Positions 1-8,742 are shown, counted from the stretch's first letter. The stretch: DNA of 64,000 bases from Sva-07 sp963743825 (GCA_963743825.1 CAVURC010000015.1:186001-250000), one strand, 5' to 3'. Numbers and translations: made by a program. Notes: generated by a model not told the origin, from the letters alone.

Positions 1-206
1 TCCCATTTCTGCACCACCAGATGACGGCCGGGCACCGTGACGCTCGAGCACAGATCGACGTTGCGACACCCGTCCTGCATCCGCGTCAACACGATGTACT
101 TCGACAGCACCGCGAGGAGGGAGGCGTCGTCGGTCGCGTCGAAGCGCAGCGTCACGATCGTGAGCTCGACCTCGGATTCGACGCGCTCAGCGGCGTTATC
201 ACTCAT
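1..206 (-). CDS. Antibiotic-biosynthesis-monooxygenase-like protein, N-terminal part
   Basis: The reading frame runs off the left edge, so only about the first 68 residues are present, beginning MSDNAAERVESEVELTIV. The stretch 'VLTRMQDGCRNVDLCSSV' followed by '..RHLVVQKW' is the pattern of small ABM-domain (YgiN-like) ferredoxin-like proteins, which act as heme- or quinol-modifying monooxygenases or simply as dimeric binding proteins. The ATG at 206 is the first start in this frame. It is transcribed away from the sigma factor gene at 431. The substrate cannot be read from the sequence, and the catalytic C-terminal half is missing. Confidence 0.6.
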   Translation of the reverse strand, partial: MSDNAAERVESEVELTIVTLRFDATDDASLLAVLSKYIVLTRMQDGCRNVDLCSSVTVPGRHLVVQKW

Positions 207-430
207 GGCGATTCCAGTGCCTCATACATCTCCAACTGCGATATCTCGTCGGGCGTTGCATCCAAGTGGTTGGGGGACCCGACGACGTCGGTATCGTGAC
301 GAACGTCTCATGTCGGCTGTCGTGCTCCTCTTGCCGACTCCGTCATCCGACACACTCGCACGCCGAATCCTCCACGGGGGCACCGACAACCGTCGGGGCC
401 TCCGTTGAATCAACACAGTAGGAGCACCAG

Positions 431-1366
431 GTGGCCAAAGATCGCGTCGACCGTGACGACGAAGACCTCGTTCGTCTCTACCTCACCGACATCGGGCAGT
501 ACACGCTGCTGACGAAGGACGACGAGGTCCGTCTCGCGAAAGCCATCGAAGCAGGCAACGAGGCGATCACGCTGCTCGAAGCCGGTGATCAACTCACCGC
601 CGCCAAGAAGCGCGAACTGCGCCGCACCGCCCGTCAGGGCGAAGAGGCCGAGCGTCAGTTCGTCCAGTCGAACCTGCGCCTCGTGGTGTCGATCGCCAAG
701 AAGTACCAGGCCTCGGGGCTGCCGTTGCTCGACCTCATCCAGGAGGGCAACCTGGGCCTCATGCACGCCGTCGAGAAGTTCGACTGGCGCAAGGGCTTCA
801 AGTTCTCCACCTACGCCACGTGGTGGATCCGCCAGGCCATCACCCGCGGTATCGCCAACACCGGGCGCACCATCCGCCTCCCGGTCCATGCCGGTGACAC
901 GCTCGCTCGCTTGCAGAAGGCGCGCTCGCGCCTCGAACTCAAGTACGGCCGTCCCGCCACGCTGTCCGAGCTGGCCAAGGAAGTCGAGATGCCCGAGGAC
1001 AAGGTGACCGAAGCACTGCGCTTCGCCGCCGAACCCCTCTCGCTCTCGGAGCCGCTGCGTGAAGACGGCGACGCCGAACTCGGTGACGTCGTCGAAGACC
1101 GCTCGGCCGAATCACCGTTCGAGATGGCAGCCACCGCGCTGCTCCCCGACGAGATCTCGCGGCTGCTCGCCCCGCTCGACGAGCGCGAGCGCGAGATCCT
1201 CAAGCTCCGCTTCGGCCTCGATCGCGGTGAGCCGCGCACACTCGAAGAGGTCGGCGAGCACTTCAACCTCACCCGTGAGCGCATCCGCCAGATCGAAGCC
1301 CGCGCCATGAGCAAGTTGCGCCACCCGTCGAGCGACACCGGCGCCCGCGACCTCCTCGCCGTCTGA
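431..1366 (+). CDS. RNA polymerase sigma-70 factor, RpoD/SigB-like (group 1/2)
   Basis: A 311-residue sigma factor. Region 1.2 is at about residues 12-42 (DLVRLYLTDIGQYTLLTKDD). Region 2 is at about 75-150, with the core-binding and -10 recognition signature 'NLRLVVSIAKKY' and 'STYATWWIRQAI'. Region 3 follows, and the region 4 helix-turn-helix is at about 240-300 ('LEEVGEHFNLTRERIRQIE'). It lacks the long acidic N-terminal extension of the primary actinobacterial SigA, so it is more likely a group 2 (SigB/HrdB-like) factor, though it could be a short primary factor. The GTG start at 431 is preceded by AGGAG at 420-424. The 224 bp upstream (207-430) hold no gene and presumably carry its promoter. 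Confidence 0.93.
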   Translation: MAKDRVDRDDEDLVRLYLTDIGQYTLLTKDDEVRLAKAIEAGNEAITLLEAGDQLTAAKKRELRRTARQGEEAERQFVQSNLRLVVSIAKKYQASGLPLLDLIQEGNLGLMHAVEKFDWRKGFKFSTYATWWIRQAITRGIANTGRTIRLPVHAGDTLARLQKARSRLELKYGRPATLSELAKEVEMPEDKVTEALRFAAEPLSLSEPLREDGDAELGDVVEDRSAESPFEMAATALLPDEISRLLAPLDEREREILKLRFGLDRGEPRTLEEVGEHFNLTRERIRQIEARAMSKLRHPSSDTGARDLLAV

Positions 1367-1383
1367 CCGAGTTCGCCGCGGCA

Positions 1384-1426
1384 GCGATGAGATTCAGGTT
1401 CACCCCCTGCGCTCATCTCTCATCGC
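1384..1426 (+). terminator. Hairpin behind the sigma factor gene, repeat copy 1
   Basis: GCGATGAGA (1384-1392) and TCTCATCGC (1418-1426) form a perfect 9-bp stem 18 nt after the sigma factor stop codon. The right half contains a 27-bp sequence (1401-1427) that recurs with one mismatch at 2748-2774 behind the next gene. No U-run follows, so termination is inferred from position. Confidence 0.5.
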
Positions 1427-1477
1427 AAACCGGAAATCTGGGGTGAGTGCGCTCGACGAGTGTGAGAGCGTGCGGGA

Positions 1478-2712
1478 ATGAGTGACTACGACATCCGGCC
1501 GGTGGCGGTCGACGAGCGACGCGTCGCGGTCGACGCGTTCCGGGTTGCGCTGCTGAGTGGTGCGGTCAACGACGAGACGTTCGCCGCGGGCCAAGCCTCA
1601 TGGGACGAGAGCGACTCGCTTGCTGCATGGGATGGTGACGCGTGCGTCGGGGTCGTCGCTGCGTTCCGCTTCGACTCGACCGTGCCCGGTGGCACCCGTG
1701 TCCAGACCGCAGGGGTGACACGCGTCGGCGTGCTGCCGACACACACCCGCCGCGGGCTGCTGACGCAGCTGATGCACCGGCTCCTTCGGGACTCGCATGA
1801 GCGCGGCAACGTGCTCGCAACCCTCCATGCGAGCGAGACGTCGATCTACCGTCGGTTCGGATTCGCGATCGCGACCGACGCCGTGGCGGCCGTTGTCACG
1901 ACGCGGCACGCCAGGCCGTGGCGCTCGGCACCGCTCCCCGGTTCGATGCGACTGCTCGCGTACACCGACGTCCTCGACGTCGTTGCACCGCTCTACGAAC
2001 GGGTTGCCCGCTGGCGCGTGGGATCGATCAGTCGGCCGGCATGGATGTGGGAGCGGATCCTGAAGGACGCATCACAGCCGACCGCCGAGCCGTACGGCAA
2101 GGGATCGTTCGTCGCCGTCCACACCGACAGTTCCGGTGTCGACGACGGCTACGTGTTCTACGACGTCGATTGGGACGAAACCTTCGCCAGGAATCCCACC
2201 GGCGTCGGCAAGGTGCACGACCTGTGGGGTGCATCACCAGCGGTCGAACTGGAACTGTGGCGTTACCTGCTCGACATCGACCTGATCACGACCTGGAAGG
2301 CGGAACCGCGCCCGGTCGACGAATCCGTCCGCCGGGCGATGCACGACTCACGTGCGTACGAGGCGGTCCAGCGATTCGACGACCAGTGGGTTCGGATCCT
2401 CGACGTCGACGCCGCATTGACGGCGCGAACGTACGGCGCAAGCAGCGAAAGCGTGACGGTTGGCGTGCACGATCCGATGTTCCCGGCGAACACCGGTTCA
2501 TGGAGGATCGCTGCATCGGGGTCGAGCCCGCAGCGATCAGCGAGCCGACGTGAGTGTCGACATCGGCACCCTGTCGGCGGCGTATCTGGGCGCGGTGTCG
2601 TGGCTCGACCTCGCGTCGATCGGTGCTGTCGACGCACCGATCGAGATGCTCGTGCGACTCGACGACACTGTTCGCCGTGCGCCCCACCCCGTTCTGCGGC
2701 ACCGGCTACTGA
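1478..2712 (+). CDS. Eis-like GNAT N-acetyltransferase, 3' end frame-broken
   Basis: Reads as a GNAT acetyltransferase of the Eis type. The N-terminal acetyl-CoA fold has 'TAGVTRVGVLPTHTRRGLLT' (about residues 83-102, motif A) and 'ETSIYRRFGFA'. It is followed by the second GNAT-like half and the start of an SCP2-like C-terminal domain. The frame is intact from 1478 to about 2515. It then continues in another frame ('ADVSVDIGTLSAAYLGAVS', about 2545-2660) and finally in a third, ending 'VRPTPFCGTGY' at 2712, the usual Eis terminus. At least two indels (near 2515-2550 and near 2667) are therefore needed. Eis proteins acetylate amines, including aminoglycosides, but the substrate here is unknown. 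Matching hairpins at 1384-1426 and 2729-2774 flank the gene. Confidence 0.75.
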
Positions 2713-2728
2713 CCCCGACCTCCCACCG

Positions 2729-2774
2729 TGCGATGAGCAGGCGAGCGCACCCCCTGCGCTCACCTCTCATCGCA
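2729..2774 (+). terminator. Hairpin behind the Eis-like gene, repeat copy 2
   Basis: TGCGATGAG (2729-2737) pairs with CTCATCGCA (2766-2774). It begins 17 nt after the Eis-like stop codon and 26 nt before the end of the convergent acyl-CoA dehydrogenase. It shares 26 of 27 bases (2748-2774) with the hairpin at 1401-1427, so the two are copies of one element. Confidence 0.5.
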
Positions 2775-2799
2775 GAGTGGGTGGTGGGGGCGATGGTGA

Positions 2800-4131
2800 T
2801 CAGGGACCGGAGAAGATGCCGTCCTTGATGTCGTCCTGGCGCGACATGTACTCGACCTTCGGGTCGTAGGTGTTGCCGCCGTCCTGCTCGCCCTTGGCCA
2901 ACTCCGCCCGCCCGACGACGAACCAGTGGACTTCGTCCGGGCCGTCGGCGAGACGCAACGTGCGCTGGCCGGCGTACATGTCGGCGAGCGGCGTCCACTG
3001 CGACACGCCCGTGGCGCCGTGCATCTGGATCGCGTTGTCGATGATCTCGCAGGTGCGGATCGGGACCATTGCCTTGACGGCGCTGACCCACACTCGAGCC
3101 TCGGCGTTGCCGAGCACGTCCATTGCCTTGGCCGCAGTGAGGACCATACGACGCATCGACTCGATCTCGATACGGGACTGGGCGATCATCTGGACGTTGC
3201 CACCGAGATTGCCGAGACGCTTGCCGAACGCCTCACGGGTGAGCCCACGCTTGACCATCAGGTCGAGCGCCCGCTCGGCCTGACCGACAGAACGCATGCA
3301 GTGGTGGATACGGCCCGGGCCGAGGCGGACCTGGGAGATCTCGAAGCCACGACCCTCGCCGAGCAGCACGTTCTCGTACGGCACGCGGACGTCGTTGAAG
3401 CGCAGGTGCATGTGCCCGTGCGGAGCGTCGTCCTTGCCGAACACGTGCATCGGGCCGATGATCTCGACGCCGGGCGTGTCCATCGGAACGAGGATCTGCG
3501 ACTGGCGCTGGTGCGGTGACGCATCAGGGTTGGTCTGCACCATCGTGATCATGATCTTGCAGCGCGGATCGCCGGCGCCGGAGATGTAGTACTTCTCGCC
3601 GGTGATCACCCATTCGTCACCGTCGCGCACGGCCTTGCAGGCAACGTTCTTGGCATCGGACGAGGCCACGTCGGGCTCGGTCATCGCGTACGCCGACCGG
3701 ATCTCGCCGCTGAGGAGCGGCTTGAGCCACTTCTCCTTCTGCTCCGGTGTGCCGACACGTTCGAGCACTTCCATGTTGCCGGTGTCGGGTGCTGCGCAGT
3801 TCATCGACTCCGACGCCAACGGGTTCTTGCCGAGTTCGATCGCGATGTAGGCGTAGTCGAGGTTCGACAGGCCCTCACCGGTTTCGGCATCGGGAAGGAA
3901 GAAGTTCCACAGGCCCTGCGCCTTGGCCTTGTCCTTCACCGACTCGAGCAGCTCGAGCTGACCCGGTGCGTACGACCAACGATCGGCGCGGCCTTCGCCG
4001 AGACGGAAGAACTCGGCGGTGATCGGATCGACCTCGGTGTAGATGAACTTCTTCACCGCGTCGTACAACGGTCGGACGCCCTCGGACATCCGCAGGTCGT
4101 ACATGTCGGGCGTGGATTCCAGAGCGGTCAT
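2800..4131 (-). CDS. Acyl-CoA dehydrogenase
   Basis: A flavoprotein of the acyl-CoA dehydrogenase family, which introduces the alpha-beta double bond into acyl-CoA and passes electrons to ETF. The ATG at 4131 is chosen because GGGAG lies just upstream; it gives 443 residues. Visible landmarks are the FAD/substrate region 'AYAMTEPDVASSDA', 'WVITGEKYYISGAG', 'GHMHLRFNDVRVPYENVLLG' and the C-terminal 'QMHGATGVSQ'. The longer-than-usual helical N-terminus ('ESTPDMYDLRMSEGVRPLYD') resembles the ACAD10/11-like or FadE-type group acting on unusual acyl chains, but the chain specificity is not readable. It is transcribed alone. Confidence 0.92.
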   Translation of the reverse strand: MTALESTPDMYDLRMSEGVRPLYDAVKKFIYTEVDPITAEFFRLGEGRADRWSYAPGQLELLESVKDKAKAQGLWNFFLPDAETGEGLSNLDYAYIAIELGKNPLASESMNCAAPDTGNMEVLERVGTPEQKEKWLKPLLSGEIRSAYAMTEPDVASSDAKNVACKAVRDGDEWVITGEKYYISGAGDPRCKIMITMVQTNPDASPHQRQSQILVPMDTPGVEIIGPMHVFGKDDAPHGHMHLRFNDVRVPYENVLLGEGRGFEISQVRLGPGRIHHCMRSVGQAERALDLMVKRGLTREAFGKRLGNLGGNVQMIAQSRIEIESMRRMVLTAAKAMDVLGNAEARVWVSAVKAMVPIRTCEIIDNAIQMHGATGVSQWTPLADMYAGQRTLRLADGPDEVHWFVVGRAELAKGEQDGGNTYDPKVEYMSRQDDIKDGIFSGP

Positions 4132-4202
4132 GGTGCTTCTCCCAGGTTCGGCGGACGCCTGCAAACCTAGTGATGACCGTCACCGGCCGTCGTATCGACC
4201 GA

Positions 4203-4235
4203 AATGGGACGCGGGGTCCGACCCCGCGTCCCATT
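4203..4235. repeat. Perfect 33-bp palindrome, GTC-C-GAC centre
   Basis: Two perfect 16-base arms (AATGGGACGCGGGGTC) around a single C at 4219. It lies 17 nt beyond the stop of the lipoprotein gene at 4253 and upstream of the acyl-CoA dehydrogenase start. It belongs to the GTC-N-GAC palindrome family seen throughout the window and probably acts as that operon's terminator. Confidence 0.75.
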
Positions 4236-4252
4236 CGCAGCGACGACGACGA

Positions 4253-5038
4253 TCAGGAGTTCGGGGTGAACGTTCCCTCGAGGTGCCACACGCCCACGAA
4301 GTCGTTGAACGAGCCGCCGACGATCTGGCTCGTCCAGTCGAGGACGTACGCACCCGTCTCCGGATCGATCGTGCCCACGGGGGCCTCGCCGGTTCCGTCC
4401 GGCTTCGGCGCTCCCTGGTTGAAGGTCGCGCTGCCGTAGTAGGCAGTGAAGGCGGCCAGGTCACCGGTCAGCGCGCCGTCGGTGGCGGTCAGCGTCGGCA
4501 TCGCCTCGGCTGGGTCGGTCGCACCGGCGAACGCAACCGCGAAGAAGGTCACCGGGGCAAAGATCGCATCGGCGAGCCCGTTACCGGTCGCATCGAATGC
4601 GGGATCGGGTGCCGCTTGGTAGGCGCCGGTCACGAGCCCGCCGTCGGTACCGGCGGTGAGCCCCGAGTACGTCGTGTCGACGCAGGCCGAATCGGCGTTC
4701 TCGATGAACGGCCCGGCCTCGAGTGTGCCGCCCGGCTGCAGCATGCGGAAGTACGAGCCGGTCACGTTCGCCGCGTCGGTGCAGACGGCGTCGTCGATCG
4801 AGAAGGTGCCGACGAGCTCGCCGTCGAACGTCGCGGCCGGTTCCGTCGTGGGCGCTTCGGTGACCGCCGGTGTGGTCTCCTCGGTCATCGCCTCGGTGGT
4901 CTCGGTCGCGTCGGTCACCTCGGTTGCGTCAGTCGTAGCCGTGTCGCCGGAATCGTCGTCGCTGCCGCACGAGGCGGCGACGAACGCAACGACTGCGAGC
5001 GATGCGAGCAGTCGTCGATGGGAAAGATGCCTGGTCAT
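4253..5038 (-). CDS. Secreted lipoprotein of unknown function
   Basis: A 261-residue exported lipoprotein. An N-terminal signal peptide ends in the lipobox 'FVAASC' at residues 19-24, followed by a Thr/Glu-rich linker (about residues 30-70) and a globular domain of about 190 residues with no family I recognise. It contains two widely spaced cysteines ('DAVCTDAAN', 'ADSACVDTT') that could form a disulfide. AAGGAG stands upstream of the ATG at 5038. That start overlaps the stop of the preceding membrane-protein gene (ATGA), so the two are translationally coupled. It is the last gene of a three-gene minus-strand operon. Confidence 0.75.
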   Translation of the reverse strand: MTRHLSHRRLLASLAVVAFVAASCGSDDDSGDTATTDATEVTDATETTEAMTEETTPAVTEAPTTEPAATFDGELVGTFSIDDAVCTDAANVTGSYFRMLQPGGTLEAGPFIENADSACVDTTYSGLTAGTDGGLVTGAYQAAPDPAFDATGNGLADAIFAPVTFFAVAFAGATDPAEAMPTLTATDGALTGDLAAFTAYYGSATFNQGAPKPDGTGEAPVGTIDPETGAYVLDWTSQIVGGSFNDFVGVWHLEGTFTPNS

Positions 5039-5526
5039 GTGGACTCCTTGCCGGCCATTGCCGGGTTGTTGGGGGATGTTGTCGATCCGTCGGTCGATCG
5101 CGATCGGGACCACAGCGCAATGGCGGTGAGTCCGGCCACGAGCACACCGGGGATCACGAAGAACCACGGGAACAGGTCGAACGAGGGCAACGCGTCGACC
5201 GCGGCGTAGTTGTCGACGTTGTCGCTCATGGTGGCGACCATGGGGTTGAAGTCGGTGAGGAGGGTCGGCCAGTCAGCCGACCACTGGCTGATGGCAGGGA
5301 AGTCGGCCGCGTCGCCACCGGCCGCGACGAGCATGGGCAGCGCGTTGGCTCGCAGCTGGCCCTCCGCTGCGCCCAACGTCACGAAGTACCCCTGCACCGA
5401 CTGCACCCGCTCGCGCGTCATCATCGGCCGGAAGTCCTCGATCATGTCGGCACCCTGAGGCGCTCGGTCGAACATCTGGAACGCAACGGGTGCCGCAGCA
5501 ACCGCGATGCCCAGACCGAACAGCAC
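5035..5526 (-). CDS. Membrane protein, tandem paralogue B
   Basis: Two transmembrane segments enclose an extracytoplasmic loop of about 100 residues. The first segment is 'VLFGLGIAVAAAPVAFQMF' and the last is in 'FPWFFVIPGVLVAGLTAIAL'. Its loop motifs 'QMFDRAPQGADMIEDFRP' and 'DNVDNYAAVDALPSFDLF' match paralogue A at 5273-6034 closely, so the pair is a tandem duplication. The GTG at 5526 is only the first start in frame. In-frame sequence further upstream ('TPERRARPALWV') looks protein-like, so the true start may lie near 5575. The stop overlaps the lipoprotein start. Function unknown. Confidence 0.65.
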   Translation of the reverse strand: MLFGLGIAVAAAPVAFQMFDRAPQGADMIEDFRPMMTRERVQSVQGYFVTLGAAEGQLRANALPMLVAAGGDAADFPAISQWSADWPTLLTDFNPMVATMSDNVDNYAAVDALPSFDLFPWFFVIPGVLVAGLTAIALWSRSRSTDGSTTSPNNPAMAGKEST

Positions 5527-6034
5527 CCACAGTGCGGGCCGAGCGCGGCGCTCGGGCGTTGCGGCGCTGGTACAGCGCGACGCCGGCTGCGATGACGATC
5601 AACGCGCCGGGAATCACGAAGAACCAGGGGAACATCGGGAACGGAGGAAGCGCGGCAACGGCCGCATAGTTGTCGAGATTCGCTTCCATGCGATCGATGA
5701 GATCGGTCATGTCGGCATCGACGGTGGGCCACTGGTCGTTGAGATTCACGACCGAGGCAAGCACGGTGTCGTACTGCGAGGCCTCGACCGCGCCCGACGT
5801 CACGAGTGCGTCACGGAGCGATTCGATCGACTCGGTGTTGGCAGCGTCGATCTCGACGAGGTAACCGCGGAAGCGTTCGACCTGTTCGACCGTCATGTAC
5901 GGCTCGAACTCCTCGATCATGTCGCCACCGAGGGGCGCCCGATCGAACATCTGGAACACGAACGGCGCCACGATCATCCCGATCCCGACGATCAGCGCTC
6001 CGATGATCGGCAGGTTTCGACTTCGCGACTGCAT
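5273..6034 (-). CDS. Membrane protein, tandem paralogue A (3' end overruns B)
   Basis: The first gene of the operon has GGGAG upstream of the ATG at 6034. Residues 1-155 have the same layout as paralogue B: TM segment 'IGALIVGIGMIVAPFVF', then 'QMFDRAPLGGDMIEEFEP', 'ANLDNYAAVAALPPFPMF' and TM segment 'FFVIPGALIVIAAGVALY'. Beyond about 5575 the frame becomes Arg-rich shadow sequence over paralogue B, so the real product probably ends there at about 155 residues. A missing base near the natural stop, perhaps in 'gctgtacc' around 5575, would explain the overrun. No known family recognised; a small cell-envelope sensor or pore-like protein is only a guess. Confidence 0.6.
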   Translation of the reverse strand: MQSRSRNLPIIGALIVGIGMIVAPFVFQMFDRAPLGGDMIEEFEPYMTVEQVERFRGYLVEIDAANTESIESLRDALVTSGAVEASQYDTVLASVVNLNDQWPTVDADMTDLIDRMEANLDNYAAVAALPPFPMFPWFFVIPGALIVIAAGVALYQRRNARAPRSARTVGAVRSGHRGCCGTRCVPDVRPSASGCRHDRGLPADDDARAGAVGAGVLRDVGRSGGPAASQRAAHARRGRWRRGRLPCHQPVVG

Positions 6035-6142
6035 GACACTCCCGTCCGCGGCCCGATACGGCCTGTTCCCATTGTCGGACCGCCACGCCCGCCGTTGCAG
6101 GGGCGAAGGTCACGCAGCGTCGACAGGACCGTGAGGGCTCGA

Positions 6143-6443
6143 TCAGATCTCGACGAGCGTGAGGCGAACTTCAACGGGCGATCCGTCATCGAGACCCTCC
6201 GCAGTGCGAACTGCCTTCTTCACCGGCAAGACGAACGACTCCGACTTCGTGTCCGGGAAGATCGAGGTGGACCATGTGGTGGCGCCGACGGTGACCCGCA
6301 CGCGCACCGACCCAAACCCTCGACGTGAATCGGCGGTGATCTTCGTCGATCTCGTCGGCGATCTCGTGTGGCAGCGTGACGAAATACCACGCCGCTTGTC
6401 CTGAGTAACGCCACAGGTCGGCGACGAACCGGTATCCACTCAC
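6143..6443 (-). CDS. DUF1905 domain protein (frame-broken)
   Basis: A small DUF1905 protein, a beta-barrel-like domain often linked to YdeI-type proteins and of unknown biochemical role. It begins at the GTG at 6443, whose bases overlap the stop of the CoA-transferase gene (GTGA). The first half 'RFVADLWRYSGQAAWYF' is in that frame. The second half 'RGFGSVRVRVTVGATTW' to 'SPVEVRLTLVEI' is in another. Removing one base of 'gaagatc' (minus strand, near 6342) restores the family sequence 'DEITADSRRGFGS'. I therefore treat it as one intact gene of about 99 residues with an insertion error. Confidence 0.7.
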
Positions 6444-7804
6444 CAGGTCAGCGTCCCCTCGCCGAGCGGCGTCGTCGGGTGGACCCAACCGAGGTCGAGA
6501 CCATCGACCGCGACGCACGGCCCGAGATGCTCGACGACGCCGAAACCCGACTGCGACAGCAACATCGGCGGCGCCAGGCCACTCGGAGCGACGTCGTCGT
6601 CGCCTCGACCGACACGCAGGATCCATGCCGCCGTCTGACACAACGACGCGTCGACCCGCCGTGCCACCCCGTCGACCAGGGCGGCATCGAGCGCACCCAT
6701 CACCCCTGCCGCGAGCGCGAAACCCGTCGTGTAGTCGGTGGCCGCACACGGCAACATCGTGGGCGGGCCGTCGCCGAGCGGGTTCAGGCAGAGCCCACTC
6801 GTCGACTGTGCGAGCTGCTCCCAGCCGGCACGGTCCGACCAGGGACCCTCGCGGCCGTAGGCCGACACCGAACCGAAGATGCCTCCGAATCCATCAGCTC
6901 GCAACGACGATTCGTCGAGCCCGTACCGGCCAACCACACCGGGCCGATACCCCTGCACCACCACGTCGGCATCGATCGCCACCTGCCGAAGCGTCGCGAG
7001 CTGATCCGGGTCGGTCATGTCGCAGTGGGCCTGGCGTTTGCCATGGCCGGTGTCGATGACGAAGGCCGGGACGACCGGGACGTGGGGTCCCCGCACGTGC
7101 AACACGTCGGCGCCGAACGCTGCGAGTGTGCGACCACATGTGGGCCCCGCCAGGACGCGGGTGAGATCGAGCACTCGCAGGCCATCGAGCGGGCGCCGCG
7201 GCGACGGTTCCCAGCGAGTACCGAAGACAGCGTCGGCGGCGCTGACCACGACGGTCGGCCACGAATTCACGAGCTTCCCGTGCGGGTGGGTCTGCCACTC
7301 CTGCTCGGTACGAATGATCGCGGCACAGCCGCGTCGCGCCGCCACAGCGTCCTCCAGCGGGCCCGACATCCATGCGGCCACCGCTGAACCGATCGTCGCC
7401 GCGTCGGAGTCGGCGGGTAGCTCGAGGAGGGCGGCCAACCGATCGACGAGCGGTGGAAAGCCGCCGTGTAGATGGATCCACCGGTCGTCGGCGCATCGAT
7501 ACAGACCAACCCACGGGTTCTCGGCGTTGGTGCGCGACATCGGCTCACCGTCGACCCGCATGAGCGCGAAGCCGATCGTCGACGCCGCAGCATCTGCGAC
7601 GTCGACCCTGACGGGTCCGGGATCTCCACCAGCCCGACGGGCGAGGACGCTCGCGGCCACGCCGGCCTGCGCGAGCGCCACCGCTGCGATCTCGCCGACC
7701 GGCCAAGGCGTCGGCAACACCGGATCGGTGCCCGTGACCTTCACCGACTCGCCGACGAGCCATCCACCCAGCTCGGTCAGTTGGTCGAGACGCCCACGCT
7801 CCAT
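6440..7804 (-). CDS. CaiB/BaiF family (class III) CoA-transferase
   Basis: Class III CoA-transferases move CoA between carboxylic acids through an aspartyl-CoA intermediate. The family hallmark 'LDGLRVLDLTRVLAGPTCGR' lies unusually late, about residue 205. It is preceded by an N-terminal half that itself resembles the family's mobile domain ('NPWVGLYRCADDRWIHLHGG'). This matches the two-part CaiB-like proteins found in actinobacteria. Other landmarks are 'VVVQGYRPGVVGRYGLDESS', 'VSAYGREGPWSDRAGWEQLA' and 'GVMGALDAALVDG'. I chose the ATG at 7804; an ATG 24 bp further upstream is possible. The substrate acid is not predictable. Confidence 0.82.
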   Translation of the reverse strand: MERGRLDQLTELGGWLVGESVKVTGTDPVLPTPWPVGEIAAVALAQAGVAASVLARRAGGDPGPVRVDVADAAASTIGFALMRVDGEPMSRTNAENPWVGLYRCADDRWIHLHGGFPPLVDRLAALLELPADSDAATIGSAVAAWMSGPLEDAVAARRGCAAIIRTEQEWQTHPHGKLVNSWPTVVVSAADAVFGTRWEPSPRRPLDGLRVLDLTRVLAGPTCGRTLAAFGADVLHVRGPHVPVVPAFVIDTGHGKRQAHCDMTDPDQLATLRQVAIDADVVVQGYRPGVVGRYGLDESSLRADGFGGIFGSVSAYGREGPWSDRAGWEQLAQSTSGLCLNPLGDGPPTMLPCAATDYTTGFALAAGVMGALDAALVDGVARRVDASLCQTAAWILRVGRGDDDVAPSGLAPPMLLSQSGFGVVEHLGPCVAVDGLDLGWVHPTTPLGEGTLTW

Positions 7805-7904
7805 CGAACAATCATCGCATCGCAGCACGAGCAGTCGCTCAGACCGACGGATCCGCTATCCGGGGCGCGTCGACCGGCCTGCCCGAGCGACCCCGGACGC
7901 GAAA

Positions 7905-7940
7905 GATCGCCGACGCCGGGGGATCCCGACGCCGGCGATC
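7905..7940 (-). terminator. Hairpin at the end of the LPxTG gene
   Basis: GATCGCCG (7905-7912) and CGGCGATC (7933-7940) form an 8-bp stem with further GC pairing inside. It lies 7 nt beyond the stop at 7947, between two minus-strand genes. Confidence 0.5.
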
Positions 7941-7946
7941 GCCACG

Positions 7947-8682
7947 TCATGCCGTGTGTCGGCTCAACGTGACCAGTCCCGCACCAGCCAGCAGCGTTGC
8001 CAGGCCGACCAGGAAGATCGTCCAGGTCTCGCCGCCCGTGGCGGGCAGGTCCGTCGGTGCCGCAGCAACTGTCGTTCCAGCCACCTCGACGGCCGGGGCC
8101 GCCTCAACGACTGGGGTGGCGACAACTGGGGTCACCGCCGGGGTCTCGACGACCGGCGGCAGCGACTCCAACTCGTCGCACTTGGCGGCTTCCTACTCGG
8201 ACATCGTCACCGTCATCGACCAGGCTCCTCGACCTGACGCTGACCGTCCTCGACGTACTCCCATGTCACGGGGTCGAAGCCATACGAATACGTCGTCACC
8301 AGCGACGGTCTGCACGACCGTCGGATTGTCGCAGTCGGGTGTGGCCGACCGATGGTCGTCTCAATCGGCGGCTTGCTCCGGCAGCTTCCGGCATGGGGAT
8401 GCACTGGGACAGCTGCGCCATACGGGGCCGGAATGATGTCCCGACGCAAACCGTCGTTCGACACGTGATTCAGGTGACCTTCGGTTTCGACGGCCGCCAC
8501 ATCGACTTCGATCAGGTTGTAGCCGTTCTTCAGCTCGCCCTGACCTTCGACGACGTGGCACACCCAAACCTTGTGCTCGCCTTCATCGTCCGGCTTCGTC
8601 GCTCCGGCTCGCCCGGAGACATTGCTCCGAGCGCAGCGAAGCCCAGCATGGTTGCTGCTGCGAAAATGAGCGTCTTCCTCAT
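7947..8682 (-). CDS. LPxTG-type surface protein (frame-broken)
   Basis: Starts at the ATG at 8682 after a strong GAGGAGG. It has a signal peptide (MRKTLIFAAATMLGFAALGA), then in another frame 'GEHKVWVCHVVEG', 'GYNLIEVDVAAVETEGHLNH' and 'RRDIIPAPYGAAVP'. This is a secreted domain with Cys and His repeats that I have seen only in uncharacterised actinobacterial exported proteins. The C-terminus, in a third frame, is a Pro/Val/Thr linker, the sorting motif LPATGG, a hydrophobic helix and a short basic tail. Frame breaks lie near 8630 and between about 8170 and 8225. No sortase gene is in the window. Paired palindromes at 8743-8784 stand in its upstream region. Confidence 0.65.
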
Positions 8683-8742
8683 GACACCCTCCTCTCGCCG
8701 TCAACGCGCTTCTCAGCACGTTGGGCTCCCGCCTTCGTGATC

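Noticed and set aside
7947..8682. In-frame stop in the LPxTG gene as a selenocysteine codon
   Set aside because: The interrupting codon near 8190 is TAG in the C-terminal frame, not TGA, and frame breaks explain the discontinuity.
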